The notes under the pieces: model-generated
Seen by the model: only the letters and a program-made list of their open reading frames with translations
Databases searched by the model: none
Told to the model about the DNA's origin: nothing
Translations under genes and position numbers: made by a program
Source of the DNA: Neocallimastix lanati (nom. inval.)
Taxonomy: Eukaryota; Neocallimastigomycota; Neocallimastigomycetes; Neocallimastigales; Neocallimastigaceae
Assembly: GCA_016946835.1 (NCBI GenBank)
Contig: JACVTC010000044.1
Location: 901,501-965,500 of the forward strand
Direction of reading: 5' to 3'
Length of the DNA: 64,000 bases
Shown here: piece after piece, positions 11,676 to 23,101 of the stretch
Position numbering within the stretch: the stretch's first letter is position 1
Layout of the letters: every line of letters starts with the position of its first letter

Positions 11676-12640
11676 TTAACCCAGTTAAGAAATAAAGAGA
11701 ATCCCAAGAACCCATGGGATGCCGATGGTGATGTAATCATGAAGAATACAATGACCTCTTAACCTGAACCCTCTTTTTAATTCCATGGCGAATCCATAGA
11801 AGTAAACGCTTTCATCGATAGATGTAAAAGTCATTTCTATCGATATAATAACAGATACCTTTGCGATGAAAAGGCAAAGGTATATTATGTTACTGACTAC
11901 TAGAAAGGAAGTGATGCTCAGTGGTACTATGCTATACAGAAAGAAACTCAGGAGAGACTCTCAGACTAGATGAAGGGTTCTAATAATAAAGAAACCAGTT
12001 AATTCATATTTAAAACTCGTTTATACATAGCTAAACATTTCGATCATACCGTACTTCTATGACAAAACTTCAATATCTACAGCAGTTACGATGACTAAGG
12101 TTCCTGTACCATTAAGATAGTTTGCTCCAGTGAAAGTCACCTAAACTACTGAACAGAAAAGAAAACAAGCATATTTATCACTGCTAACAAAGGATTAAAT
12201 CCAAAAGACTATAATCTCACAAAGGATGATAGTAACTTCTTACTATTCTAATAAAAAATATATCTATTATGAAAAGATGTACTCAACCATTCGGAAATTT
12301 CTTAGGGGAAATTATGGTCAGAAAAAATCATCAACTCCCAAAGCGGGCGAAACTACTATACGGAAACCATTAAGGTACAAATCTAGTCAGAACTAAACCA
12401 GAAGGGCAAGACAACCCTACAGAAGAATTTAGAGACATCTCAGCGTCCTTAGTATTATAGTAAGTATTAAAGGAATAATTACTTCTGAAGAATTGGTATT
12501 ATTTACTTATTTACTTATGAATAGTAAAAAATACTACTATGCTTGATGCTAAGCGTTCAACAAAAAAATTCAACACTTTAACTAATCATAGACTATATGA
12601 ATGTTCCGTTGATCTGAAGGAAGGACCTTATATAATTAAT
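11676..12640 (+). pseudogene. GC-richer decayed coding stretch with Gag-like N-terminal half
   Basis: The stretch is clearly richer in G and C than its surroundings and reads as protein in one frame from 11676. In-frame TAA, TAG and some TGA codons interrupt it throughout. An uninterrupted run of about 40 codons near 11772-11915 (start FHGESIEVNAFIDRCKSHF) followed by KGSDAQWYYAIQKET resembles the retrotransposon Gag core (P-x-F-x-G, V-x2-FI-x2-C, KV-x-Y, G-x-A-x-WY) of Ty3-type elements. The second half (about 11995-12300) contains YIAKHF and CSSESHLNY, which only loosely recall F-actin capping protein alpha; I give this little weight. Many stop codons fall where Gln or Trp would read naturally. 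That fits C-to-T/G-to-A decay or an origin in a UAR=Gln code, but the counts are near chance. Near 12500 another frame becomes the better reading. Confidence 0.4.
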
Positions 12641-12766
12641 TTGAATAATTGAAATTAATATAGATATGTTGCAAACATATATAAAATTATAATATAAATA
12701 AAATACACGTGACGTCAAATGTATCATTGAAATTAATTATTAATATAAACCTTATTTATTAATATT

Positions 12767-13049
12767 TGTTAAAAATATATTTTAATATAAAATTTAATCT
12801 ATGATTATCCAATATTTTACAAATACAAATACTCGAAATACTATAAAACGTGCTTAAATAATAATCCTAATTTTTTTTTCTTTAACAATAAAAAAACCTT
12901 AATATATATATACGATCATACATACTTAATTATATATATTTATAATAATAAATATTAATATATAATAAAGAATATAAAACATCTTTACTTAAACATAATT
13001 ATAATATTATCTTAATAGTGTGTGTCTCTTAATTGTGTGTTTATTAACA
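12767..13049 (+). repeat. 5' LTR
   Basis: It is 283 bp and nearly identical to 19335-19619, differing by a few indels and substitutions, so the insertion is relatively young. Confidence 0.95.
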
Positions 13050-13087
13050 GATTAAGAGTCTCAATTTCAACCGATTGAGATAGAATG
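13050..13087 (+). promoter_or_regulatory. Primer-binding site complementary to tRNA-Lys(CUU) 5' half
   Basis: GATTAAGAGTCTCA follows the LTR, then TTTCAACCGATTGAGATAG. Its reverse complement reads as D-arm (CTCAATCGGTTG) followed by TGAGACTCTTAATC, the anticodon arm of tRNA-Lys(CUU). The first 14 bases are shared by all the LTR elements here in which the site is visible. Confidence 0.7.
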
Positions 13088-13406
13088 AAAGTTAAGTATT
13101 AATAGCTACAGTAATATATATACATATTTAAGTCAAATAAATATAAATTCATACTAATTTATTTTTTTTTCTCTATTTTTAAATAATAAAAATAAATAAA
13201 ATTAATAATAATATATAATAATAATTCAACAAAATATCCAATTCTAAACAAAAACATTAAAAAATAATTTCATACGAGTTATTAAAATAATATGATAATA
13301 TAAGGAGCCTAATAATCAAAAATAAAATTAAATTATAGTTTTAAAAAAAAAAAAAATGTATTAATAGAAATTGACAGTAAAAAAAAAAAAAAAAAAATTT
13401 ATAAGC

Positions 13407-13790
13407 TGAATAAAAGATAAAAAAAGAGTCAGCTATCAAAAATATAAGCTGAATACTATAATAAATAGAGTCAGTTATTTAAGCTGAATAAAAGGATAGG
13501 ATGTCAGCTATCAAAAGAATAAGCTGAGTACTATAACGAAATAAAGTCAGCTATTTAATTTATAAGCTGAATAAAAATAAAAAGTCAGCCATCAAACACA
13601 TAGGCTGAGTACAATTATTAATTAAGTCAGCTATTTAATTCATAAGCTGAATAAAAAGGAAGTCAGCTATCAAAGACATGAGCTGAATATCAATAAAATC
13701 ATTTATAAGGTCAGCCATGTAATTAATAATAAATTAAATAAAATAAAGTCAGCTATCAAGTATATAAGCTGAATACTAAAAAAATATAAT
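13407..13790 (+). repeat. Leader array of AGCTGA/TCAGCT hairpins
   Basis: TAAGCTGAATA and GTCAGCTATC motifs alternate about seven to eight times with spacings of roughly 20-30 bases. AGCTGA and TCAGCT are reverse complements, so each neighbouring pair forms a stem. The array is upstream of the Gag ATG at 14493, in the untranslated leader. A cis role in RNA packaging or translation control is inference. Confidence 0.85.
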
Positions 13791-14492
13791 AAAGTCAATT
13801 TCTTTTTATAAACTAAATTTTAAAATTATAATTTAAAATATAAATAAACTTAATTCAAATTAAAGTTTACACAATAAATAAATAATAATATGAAATTGGT
13901 CAAATCACAAAATAATTAAATCACTTTTAATATATACAAATGTCATAATAAAAATTTAAAATATTTTTTATAAACAACTCACCAATAGTTAGATTTTAAT
14001 ATAAACTAACAATAAACATAAAATATAAACATGAAAATCAAATAACTATTTTTTCATAATTAAAATAAACAAATGATTAATACTATAACAAAGAAAATAT
14101 TAATAAAATAATAACGACAATACAATTTTATTAATATTAATTTATTTATAATATATTGATCATGTTTAATATAAGCAAAATATACAGATGACATCTGATT
14201 AATCACTTCATATATCAATAAAAATTTTCTTAACGTTCCTATTATATATATTTATTTAATAAATCATCAACCAAACAAAATATTGAAATAAATCATGTTT
14301 CTAAAAATAATAACCAATATTTTTTTTAAAGCAAAATTGATATTTTATGAATTCAAATAGTACTTTTTAGAAATATAAATAAACTCAAATTATATTTTTT
14401 TTACTCTTCAAAATTATTTAAAGAAAGTAATAAAATAATTAATAAGCAATTATAATTCATAATAACATTTTTTTTTTCGGAATTAAACTAAC

Positions 14493-17400
14493 ATGAGCAG
14501 AAATAACTTAAGAAGTAATTCTAGAAATAGTATCAATTCTACCCAAGACCAAATAATAAACATCAGTGAATATGAACCCACACAAAAGGGGTTCACTTTT
14601 AACTACAGTGAAAACTTTAACCATATTACGGAATTGACAACAGATAACTTTGTTAACTGGAAAACAAATATTCTTTATCTCCTTTGTATTAATAACCTCG
14701 ATGACTACATAAGTCATGAAAAAGTGAAAAAGATAAGAAGTAGAGATATAACAGAAAGCATTGAAAAATATACGATCGATAAATTCGATAATTCCCTTGT
14801 GTATGAAATCGGAACCAGCGAAAAAGATATTAAAAATGATATATTAGTAAAATGGATCATAACAAATAATCTTGGTGAGAACACCAAGAAAATATTGGAA
14901 AGTCAAAGCAAAACGTCTTTCCAATTATGGGAATTACTTAACAAGTCTTTTACCATAGGACCTGAACAAAGAAAAATGGTCCTGAAAGACAAAATCAATA
15001 AATTGAAATATAATTTAGAAGATGATGTCCATATTTTCTTAGCTGTCTTACAAAATCTCCTGGATGAATTGGAAAGAATAGACTCCGATATTAATGACAA
15101 TGTTAAGGTCGGTATTTTAAATCGAGCTCTCCCTGAAAACATTAGATTCATTAATGTTTTCCAATACAATAATAAATAGAAAAATGCTGCGCCTATTTCA
15201 AAAGGATAATACCAGATATTGTTTTCTCCAATATCAGAGAAACAGCTTTAATCGAACAAAACCTGAAGAATATATTTAGTTTAGAAAATGGACGAAAAAT
15301 CTCTAAACCTAAGAAAATAAAATACAAAAAAAGAAAAAATGGAAAATGCTACCTTTGTGGAAAGTTCGGACACTACCGAAAAGACTGCTTAAAAAACAAA
15401 TTCAATAAAAACAAAAGAAATAACAAACAATATAAAAGAAAAAGTAATACAAAAAAATTCAACAAAGAAAAACCAAGAGAAGGTCATGCATATCTATTAA
15501 ACGATAAAAAGGATTATAATGAAAACTACCAAGAAGACTTCTCAAGAGATTATAACTCAGACAACTGTTTTGAATTAAACAGTTTAGAGATTAACAAGCC
15601 AACAAAAATTGATATAAGAAGCAATAATAATAATATTACACAATGGATTCTGGATTCCGGTGCCTCAATTAATGTAACAAATAACATTAATATATTATCA
15701 AACATCAGAAAAGAAAAAATAAAAATATCTCTTGCCAATGGAAAGGAAACATATGCCAACTACTTTAGTGATTTCAACGCATATATAAACAGTCATAAAT
15801 TTTCTTTAAAGAACGTTCATTACTCTAAATTTATCAAGAAAAATTTAATATCAATCAATCAATTAATAACACAAAATTATAAAATTGTTTTTAAAAACTA
15901 TAAAAACTCACGAATCGCAATCATCTATGACGACAAAGGTAATAGAATATATCAATCAGCAGCAGATAATAAAAATATATTTAAAATATATTTATCAAAA
16001 GCACCATCCATTTTTCATAAGAACAATAATTTCGAAAATTTGAATTAAATTAATTCAACATATATCAACAACCAACAAAATTTTGATCTTTGGCATAGAC
16101 GCCTGGGTCATTTCGACATTACTAAAATAATAGATAATTTAAAAAATACCAATACAAATCACAAATGTCAAATATGTTCCAATTCAAAATTTAGGAACAA
16201 ACTTTTCAAAAGATCAATTAATAAAACAAAACACATTTTCGAACTTATACATCTTGATTTAGTGGGCCCCGTATTGCCATCCTTAAATAAAAATATATAC
16301 TTTCTCACAATCCTGGATGACTTTTCTAGATATGGCTCGGTCTTATTCCTACAACATAAAAATGAAGCATTTAATAAATTCATTATTTGGTACAAAGAAG
16401 TTTTAAACACATTCAGCATTAAAATCAAAAATATTCGATCAGATAATGGAAGGGAATTTTTTAATAATAATTTCAAAATATTCAGTCAAAATAGTGGTAT
16501 AATGCATCAATACACTATACCATATAATCCAGCTCAAAACAGGAAAGCTGAACGATTCAACGGCATACTTATATCTTCCGCAAAAGCTCTACTAAATGAA
16601 TCAAAACTTTCTCATAATTTTTGGGAATTTGCTGTCGATACAGTAAATTATATTCACAATCGTTTACCCCATCAGGGTATAAACAATAAAGTACCATTTG
16701 AGATTCTAAATAATAAACCTGTTGATTACAGCATATTTAGAGTTTTTGGATGCAGAATATTTTTCTTTATACCGAAAGAACTACGATCCAAATTTGATAA
16801 TAATTCACACCCTGGAATTTTCTTAGGATGTTGCAATAACCCATCATCTTATAAAATCGTGCTATCTCGAATTGTCCAATTTTTTGAAAACGATCCTGGA
16901 AATTCAGTCTTACTAAACTATAATTCCAATAACGAATTCAGGATGAATGATTACTCAGTCAAAAATTTTTCAAACAATAATTATAACAATTATAATTATC
17001 AAAAATACAACAACAACAATCACAACTATCAAAACAACTATAATAATATTAACGATTCACAATATAATAGCAATATTTTAAGAAATAAAAATAAACATAA
17101 AACTTATAAAAAACAAAAACAAAATAAAAATGATAATCCAGAAAATAATAATAATTCAGAAAATGACAAATTACTTCAAATAATATCAACATCAATAATG
17201 AAAACAACATTAACAATACTAGTAATAATACTTTCAATAATTACAATAAAAATAACACTAATAATCAAAGTAATATCTATACCAATGATTCATCAATCAA
17301 TAATAATAATAAATTAAACAACAATAATATTGCAACACTAATACAAGAAACTATAGAAATAATGGATTTAATGACAATAATATTACCAATAATCTTAATA

Positions 17401-19169
17401 AAAATAATGATAATATTCCTAATAAAAATACAACTGAAGAATATATTATGGAAAGTACAATTAATTATGTAAATAAATTAAACAATACTAATAACAATAA
17501 AATTGAAATATCCCACTATCAACACAATACAATAAACAATAATACAAATAAAAGAAACATTAATTATGAAGCAAAAGCATCAAGCAAAAGAATAAAATAT
17601 AGTGAAAAGAATATATCAAAATTAAATGAAGAAAACAATATATTCAGAGAACCATATAACTTTAAAGATATATTAAACCTTAAAGATAAAGAGCAATGGA
17701 TGGAAGCCGTAAATGAAGAATAATAAAATATGGAAAAACTAAATGTTTTTCAGATTGAAAATTCAGTTCCAGAAGGATCTAACGTTATATCATTACGTTG
17801 GGTATTTAAATATAAAAGAGACTCCAACAGTAACATAATAAAAAGAAAAGCAAGATTAGTTGCGAAAGGTTATACGCAGCAGTATGGAATTGATTTCAAG
17901 GAAACGTTTGCTCCAACTTTAAAACAAGATACAATAAGGATTATCATAGCAATAGCTGTTCAGCATAATTTTAATATCGAACATATAAAAATAAACTCTG
18001 CATACATTAATGCAGATTTAAAAGAAGATATATATATGAAATGTCCCGAAGGTCATCATTCATTCAATAAATGTTTCTGTAAGCATAAAAAAGCCCTTTA
18101 TGGCTTAAAGCAAGCTGGAAAAGAATGGAACGAAAAATTGAATAATGAGCTTCTTAAATTAAATTTTAGAAGAGCTAAGAGTGAACCTTGCGTTTATATT
18201 AAGACAGATAGGAATAATAAAACAATATGCATTTTGTCGGTATACGTAGATGATATATTAATTGCGGGAACAGATCATGAAATCAAAATTGTAAAAGATT
18301 CAATAAAAAGAAAATTTAATATTAAAGATATAGGTAATGTAGAATTCGTTATAGGAATTAAATTTAATAAGATCAGAAATGGCTATATTTTACATCAAAT
18401 AATATATATTAACGATATATTATTCAAATATGAAATTAATAAATTTAAACTATCAAAAAATTTAATACCAGTGGAAAATAATAAATTGAAATGCATAAAA
18501 TTTAATGAAACGAAATACTGAAGTGCCATAGGGAACCTATTATATCTTGCTATCTGTACCCGACCTGATATCCTATTTGCTGTGAGCAGAGCAGCAAGTA
18601 AATCCAATAACCCTAACTTAGAGGATTGGAATAATGTTCTTAAAATATTCAGATACTTAATGTACACAAAAAATTATGGTATAAAAATTGAAAAAGGTAT
18701 TAACCTTAAGGTTTATGTAGACGAAGATTTCGCTGGAGACTCAATCACAAGAAAATCTACTTCAGGATTCCTGATGATGATGGGAAGAACGCCAACCAGT
18801 TGGTTCTCGAAATTGCAACATTGCATTTCTACCTCAACGGCCGAAGCTGAGTATTATAGTTTGAGCGAATGCGCAAAGCATTCATTATGATATAAGAATT
18901 TATTAAATGAACTTGGAATAAAAATTAATAATGTAAAAATCTTCGTCGACAATAAAGCAACAATATATAATAGTGAGAATCAGTCAATTAATCCCAAGTC
19001 GAAACACATTGATATTCGGTATCATCATATTAGAGACCTTGTCAATAAAAGATTAATTAAATTGAGTTACATAAACACTAAAGAAAATTTAGCGAACGGT
19101 TTCACGAAATACTTAAACAATACTTTAATGGATAAATTTAGAATTTCCCTTCTTACTAAAATTGAATAA
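14493..19169 (+). pseudogene. Copia gag-pol polyprotein (Gag, PR, IN, RT, RNase H), broken
   Basis: Gag starts at ATG 14493. The frame changes in an A-run near 15177-15184. A CX2CX4HX4C knuckle (CYLCGKFGHYRKDC) is at 15347-15388 and the protease motif WILDSGAS near 15645. Integrase has the H-H-C-C module (WHRRLGH, CQIC), then D (HLDLVGP), D (RSDNGREF) and E (ERFNG). An Asn-rich linker (about 16960-17450) has two frame changes. Reverse transcriptase runs from about 17640 with VAKGYTQQYGIDF and intact YVDDIL. The first catalytic Asp position (usually L-D-V-K-T-A-F) reads IKINSAY, so that Asp is lost. RNase H contains STAEAEY and runs to TAA at 19167-19169. Nonsense codons are TAA 16046-16048, two TAA at 17721-17726, TGA 18519-18521 (usual Arg) and TGA 18888-18890 (usual Trp). 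Most are explained by C-to-T or G-to-A changes. Confidence 0.9.
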
Positions 19170-19334
19170 TATAGTGTAAAATGTGCTATCTTTTTTTTTT
19201 CTTATATATAATAAGTTTTTTTTTTTTAAGAAAGCTCTCCAAATCAAATTAAAAGTAGTATAATTTTTCAAAATCTACCTTCATTTTTTTTTTCTTTGTA
19301 TTAAGTTTTTTTTGAAGCTAGATTTTAGGATGAA

Positions 19335-19619
19335 TGTTAAAAATATATTTTAATATAAAATTTAATCTATGATTATCCAATATTTTACAAATACAAAATA
19401 CTCGAAATACTATAAAACGTGCTTAAATAATAATCCTAATTTTTTTTTTCTTTAACAATAAAAAAACCTTAATATATATATACGATCATACATACTTAAT
19501 TATATATATTTATAATAATAAATATTAATATATAATAAAGAATATAAAAAATCATTACCTAAACATAATTATAATATTATCTTAATATTGTGTGTCTCTT
19601 AATTGTGTGTTTATTAACA
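19335..19619 (+). repeat. 3' LTR
   Basis: It is the 285-bp partner of 12767-13049. ATATT at 19620-19624 completes the target duplication. Confidence 0.95.
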
Positions 19620-19624
19620 ATATT

Positions 19625-20895
19625 CTCAGAATTATTAGGCCTAAGATAACCCTTTAAATATTAAACAAGAATTTATATTAATTATTAATTAAATATATAT
19701 ATTATTTATAATTAAATAAATAATATTTTTAATACATAAAGTTAATAAACTTAATTATAATTTCCAATAGTATAATATAAATTATTAAATTATTTGATTT
19801 TGGTATTTTAGCTAGTTCCGTAACACAGTGTAAGAAATTACTTATAAAATTAATTATAAATAATTTCTTAACTACAAATTAACACTAATTATTACTAATT
19901 AACATTAATTTAAGAAAATAAAATTAAATATAATTAAATAAATATGAAAAAATATAAATAAATAATTTTACTTAACTTAATATAAAAGAGAGTTTATTAT
20001 AGGAAGTTTATAATAAACAATAACACAAAAGGAATAAAAGACACAAATATTTATAAAATATGTTTTATTAAAAAGGGTTTTGTTTATTAATTAATTATTT
20101 TATTTGAATTATTATTTATTATAAAAATCCTAAAATAATAACTCTTGATTTCTCGAAGAGAACTCAAGAGAATCAAATATATATAAATTAATACTTAAAT
20201 ATTATTGGTTAAATAAATACAATAATTTAATGTATTAAATTAATGTATTAAATAAGAAAGATAGATAAATTTTATAATAAATTTATCTAAATTCTTACAC
20301 TCAGATGATAAAAAATTATTAATAACTTACTTTAGTTTATTAATAACTATTTATCAAAGAGATAAATTTTAAGATAATTAAAATATGTTTTATTATAAAA
20401 CTTTTTTAAAATTGATTTATTAGAAACACTAAAGTTATTTTAATACATAAATTTTATTTAATTTTTAAATATTAATTTTTATTAAATTTATAATATTAAA
20501 TAAATATTTTTAAATTTAAATAAAGATAAAATAAGTATTTATTGAACAAGTTTTGATAAACAAAAATGTTAACAAAAATGTTCTTCTTTTAAATAAGAAT
20601 TATTACATGTTTTTATAATTTTCGTTAACATAAACTATATAATTAACTATCTAATTTAATTACTATTTATATCTTTTAGAAATAATAAAAATAAAAAGTA
20701 TTACTATTTAATTCTATTTAAAGTCTTATTTTATATTTTTAAAAAGAATTAGTTTTAAGTCTTTAAAATAAAATAACTATTTACTAATTATATCAAATAA
20801 TAACAAATTTTTATATAATAAAATATATTTTACATAATAAAATTATTTAAATTTAATTTCTATATTAATTATTTAAATTTACATTTTATGTTAAA
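19625..20895. other. AT-rich spacer
   Basis: No gene, RNA or mobile-element signal was recognised here. Confidence 0.55.
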
Positions 20896-21595
20896 TGTTA
20901 AAAATATAAAAAGAACCAATAATTTATGTTATTAAATTATCATATTTATATTATTATATCATAAGATAAGTATCAAGCCACATATTACTTCATGTATATA
21001 AATCCTGTTTTACCCCTTTCTACATTTGATAACCCTTAACTTTATTCTAATAAACTATCTTAATTATATATTCTGAGTAACTCTTAATTGTTATTTTTGA
21101 CAGATTAAGAGTCTCACTCTACAAAGTTGAGCTCGAAATAACAGTTAAGTATCGAAAATAAATTAAATAAATTTTTTCATAATTAAATAAATTAACAAAT
21201 TTAAAATTTATTATTTAAATTGAATTGAACGCATAATTATTCTCTCAATATAAATTACAAATGACCAAAAAATAAACAAACATATAAATAAATATTATAA
21301 AACTTAAAATAACGGTACAAGACCATAATCAGCAATGACAATAAGTATCAAACTAAGATTTAATCATAATTTTAGCAAAATAAAATAATTATTTTAATCA
21401 TCATAGACAAATAAAATATATGAAAATATTATATTTATTTTAAATAAAGAAGTAAATGAAATAATAATAACTATTATTTATTGAATTACATTAAACTATA
21501 ATGAATATTATAAATTCAAAGTATTTAACTAATAAGTAATTAATATTAAAAATTTTATAATACATATAAATTAAAAGTTATAATAAGTATTTAAA
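20896..21595 (+). mobile_element. Truncated LTR element: 5' LTR, primer site and leader
   Basis: The LTR at 20896-21102 (207 bp, TGTTAAAAATATAAAAAG to TTTTTGACA) is the same as those at 2310 and 7594. It is followed by GATTAAGAGTCTCACTCTAC, the tRNA-Lys half primer site, and about 490 bases of leader. The whole segment matches the inverted stretch at about 7100-7800. Similarity stops near 21595, where MULE-associated subterminal repeats begin, so the copy was cut off there. Confidence 0.85.
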
Positions 21596-22240
21596 ATTAC
21601 AGTTATAAATATAAATAAATATGAAAATATTTTATTATATTTTTTTTGTATTTTATTTTTTTTAATCTTTTTTATTTTTTTTTTTTTTTATTTTTTTATT
21701 TTTTTAATTTTTTTATTTTTTTTTTTTTTTTATTTTTTTTTTTTTTTTATTTTTTTTACTTTTTATTATCAAATATATATATATTATATAAATATTTTAT
21801 TTTATACATATAAAATATTTATTTAATTATTATTTATTTATTTTTATTTTTTTTTTAAAAAAATTACAGTTATAAATAAATATAAAAATATTTTATTTTA
21901 TTTCAAGAAAATTACTAAAAAAATATTTATCTTTTCTTTTTTTTATTTTATTTTTTTATTATAAAATAAAATATTTATTTATTTATTTATATAATAAAAA
22001 ACTACAGTTATAAATATAAATAAATATGAAAATATTTTATTATATTTTTTTTGTATTTTATTTTTTTTAATCTTTTTTATTTTTTTATTTTTTTATTTTT
22101 TTAATTTTTTTAATTTTTTATTTTTTTTATTTTTTTTGTTTATTTTTTTTATTTTTTATTATCAAATATTTATATATTATAAAATAAAATATTTATTTAA
22201 TTATTATTTAATTATTTATTTATATAAAATAATTTAAATA
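21596..22240 (+). repeat. MULE subterminal repeats and (TTTTTA)n tracts, left of MULE 1
   Basis: Copies of TTACAGTTATAAATATAAATA followed by AATATGAAAATATTTTAT start near 21598, 21866 and 22001 and alternate with (T)n-A tracts and TTATTATCAAATAT. The same pieces flank the other MULEs (29040-29900 and, inverted, 32440-33350). Confidence 0.75.
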
Positions 22241-22385
22241 TAATACGCCATCTCAAAAAATATATGGCTTATATCTATTCACGTGCGGTTCAGAAACGTG
22301 CTCTCCCCGAATAAATGATCAAACATAAATTATGTCGAAATGAAATGTGGTTCATTTCGCCAATTTTTAAAATACAAATTTTCAA
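22241..22385 (+). repeat. MULE terminal repeat motif, copy 1
   Basis: AATACGCCATCTCAAAAA...TGGCTTATATCTATTCACGTGCGGTTC...GAAACG.GCTCTCCCC is a GC-rich, strongly conserved block. It is also at 25354 and 29901 in the same orientation and at 32340-32435 inverted. It contains the palindrome CACGTG. Confidence 0.75.
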
Positions 22386-23101
22386 TATGCCATTTATTTT
22401 TAATGGCTTGTAAAATTTTTTGTTAACGCCATAAAAAATTATAATACAATTAATTTTAAAATAAATAAATATATAAATTAATAAATAAATAGATAAATAA
22501 ATAAAGAATATAATAATAAAAGTATATTAAAATAAAATAAAATAAAATAAATAGTAGAATATGAATATAAAGTACAGATTGAATAAAATAAAATAAAACA
22601 AAATAAGTATCTAATATAAAATAAAATAAAATAATATAAAATAAAATAAATATCTATTATTAATTTTTATTAAAGAATATTAAAGATCAATGTTTTCGAA
22701 ATGAAAATTTTTTACATTTTTATTATTTTCAATTAATAGTTTAATATTATTGGTAGTTAATAATCTCATTAAATATATATGATTTTTTGCTTTCTAACAT
22801 ATATAATTAAATAAAACATTTTATTTTTAAAAATAAATTTCTTTAATATTCTTTAATAAAAAAAAAATAATAATTATTTATTTTATTATATATACTTGTA
22901 CTTTTATAATATTAAATTTAATATTTATTTTATTTTATTTTATATACTTGTACTTATATTATTACATTTTTTTTTATTTATTTATTTATTTTACAAATAA
23001 TTGAAAAACTAATTTTTCAAAATTAATATTAAGAATAATATTGGATAATTAATATAATAATTATAATTATATAATTAAAAAATATTTATAAAAATATAGA
23101 A

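Larger units (their letters stand above)
12767..19619 (+). mobile_element. Complete Ty1/copia retrotransposon, inactivated
   Basis: LTRs of 283 and 285 bp (12767-13049, 19335-19619) start TGTTAAAAATATATTTTAAT and end TTTATTAACA. The 5-bp duplication ATATT lies directly outside (12762-12766, 19620-19624). Internally there is a half-tRNA primer site, a leader with a hairpin array, and a gag-pol frame in the order Gag, zinc knuckle, protease, integrase, reverse transcriptase, RNase H, which is the Pseudoviridae (copia) order. A short purine-containing stretch precedes the right LTR. Nonsense codons and frameshifts make the copy non-autonomous. A solo LTR of the same family sits in reverse at 55266-55552. 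Confidence 0.95.
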
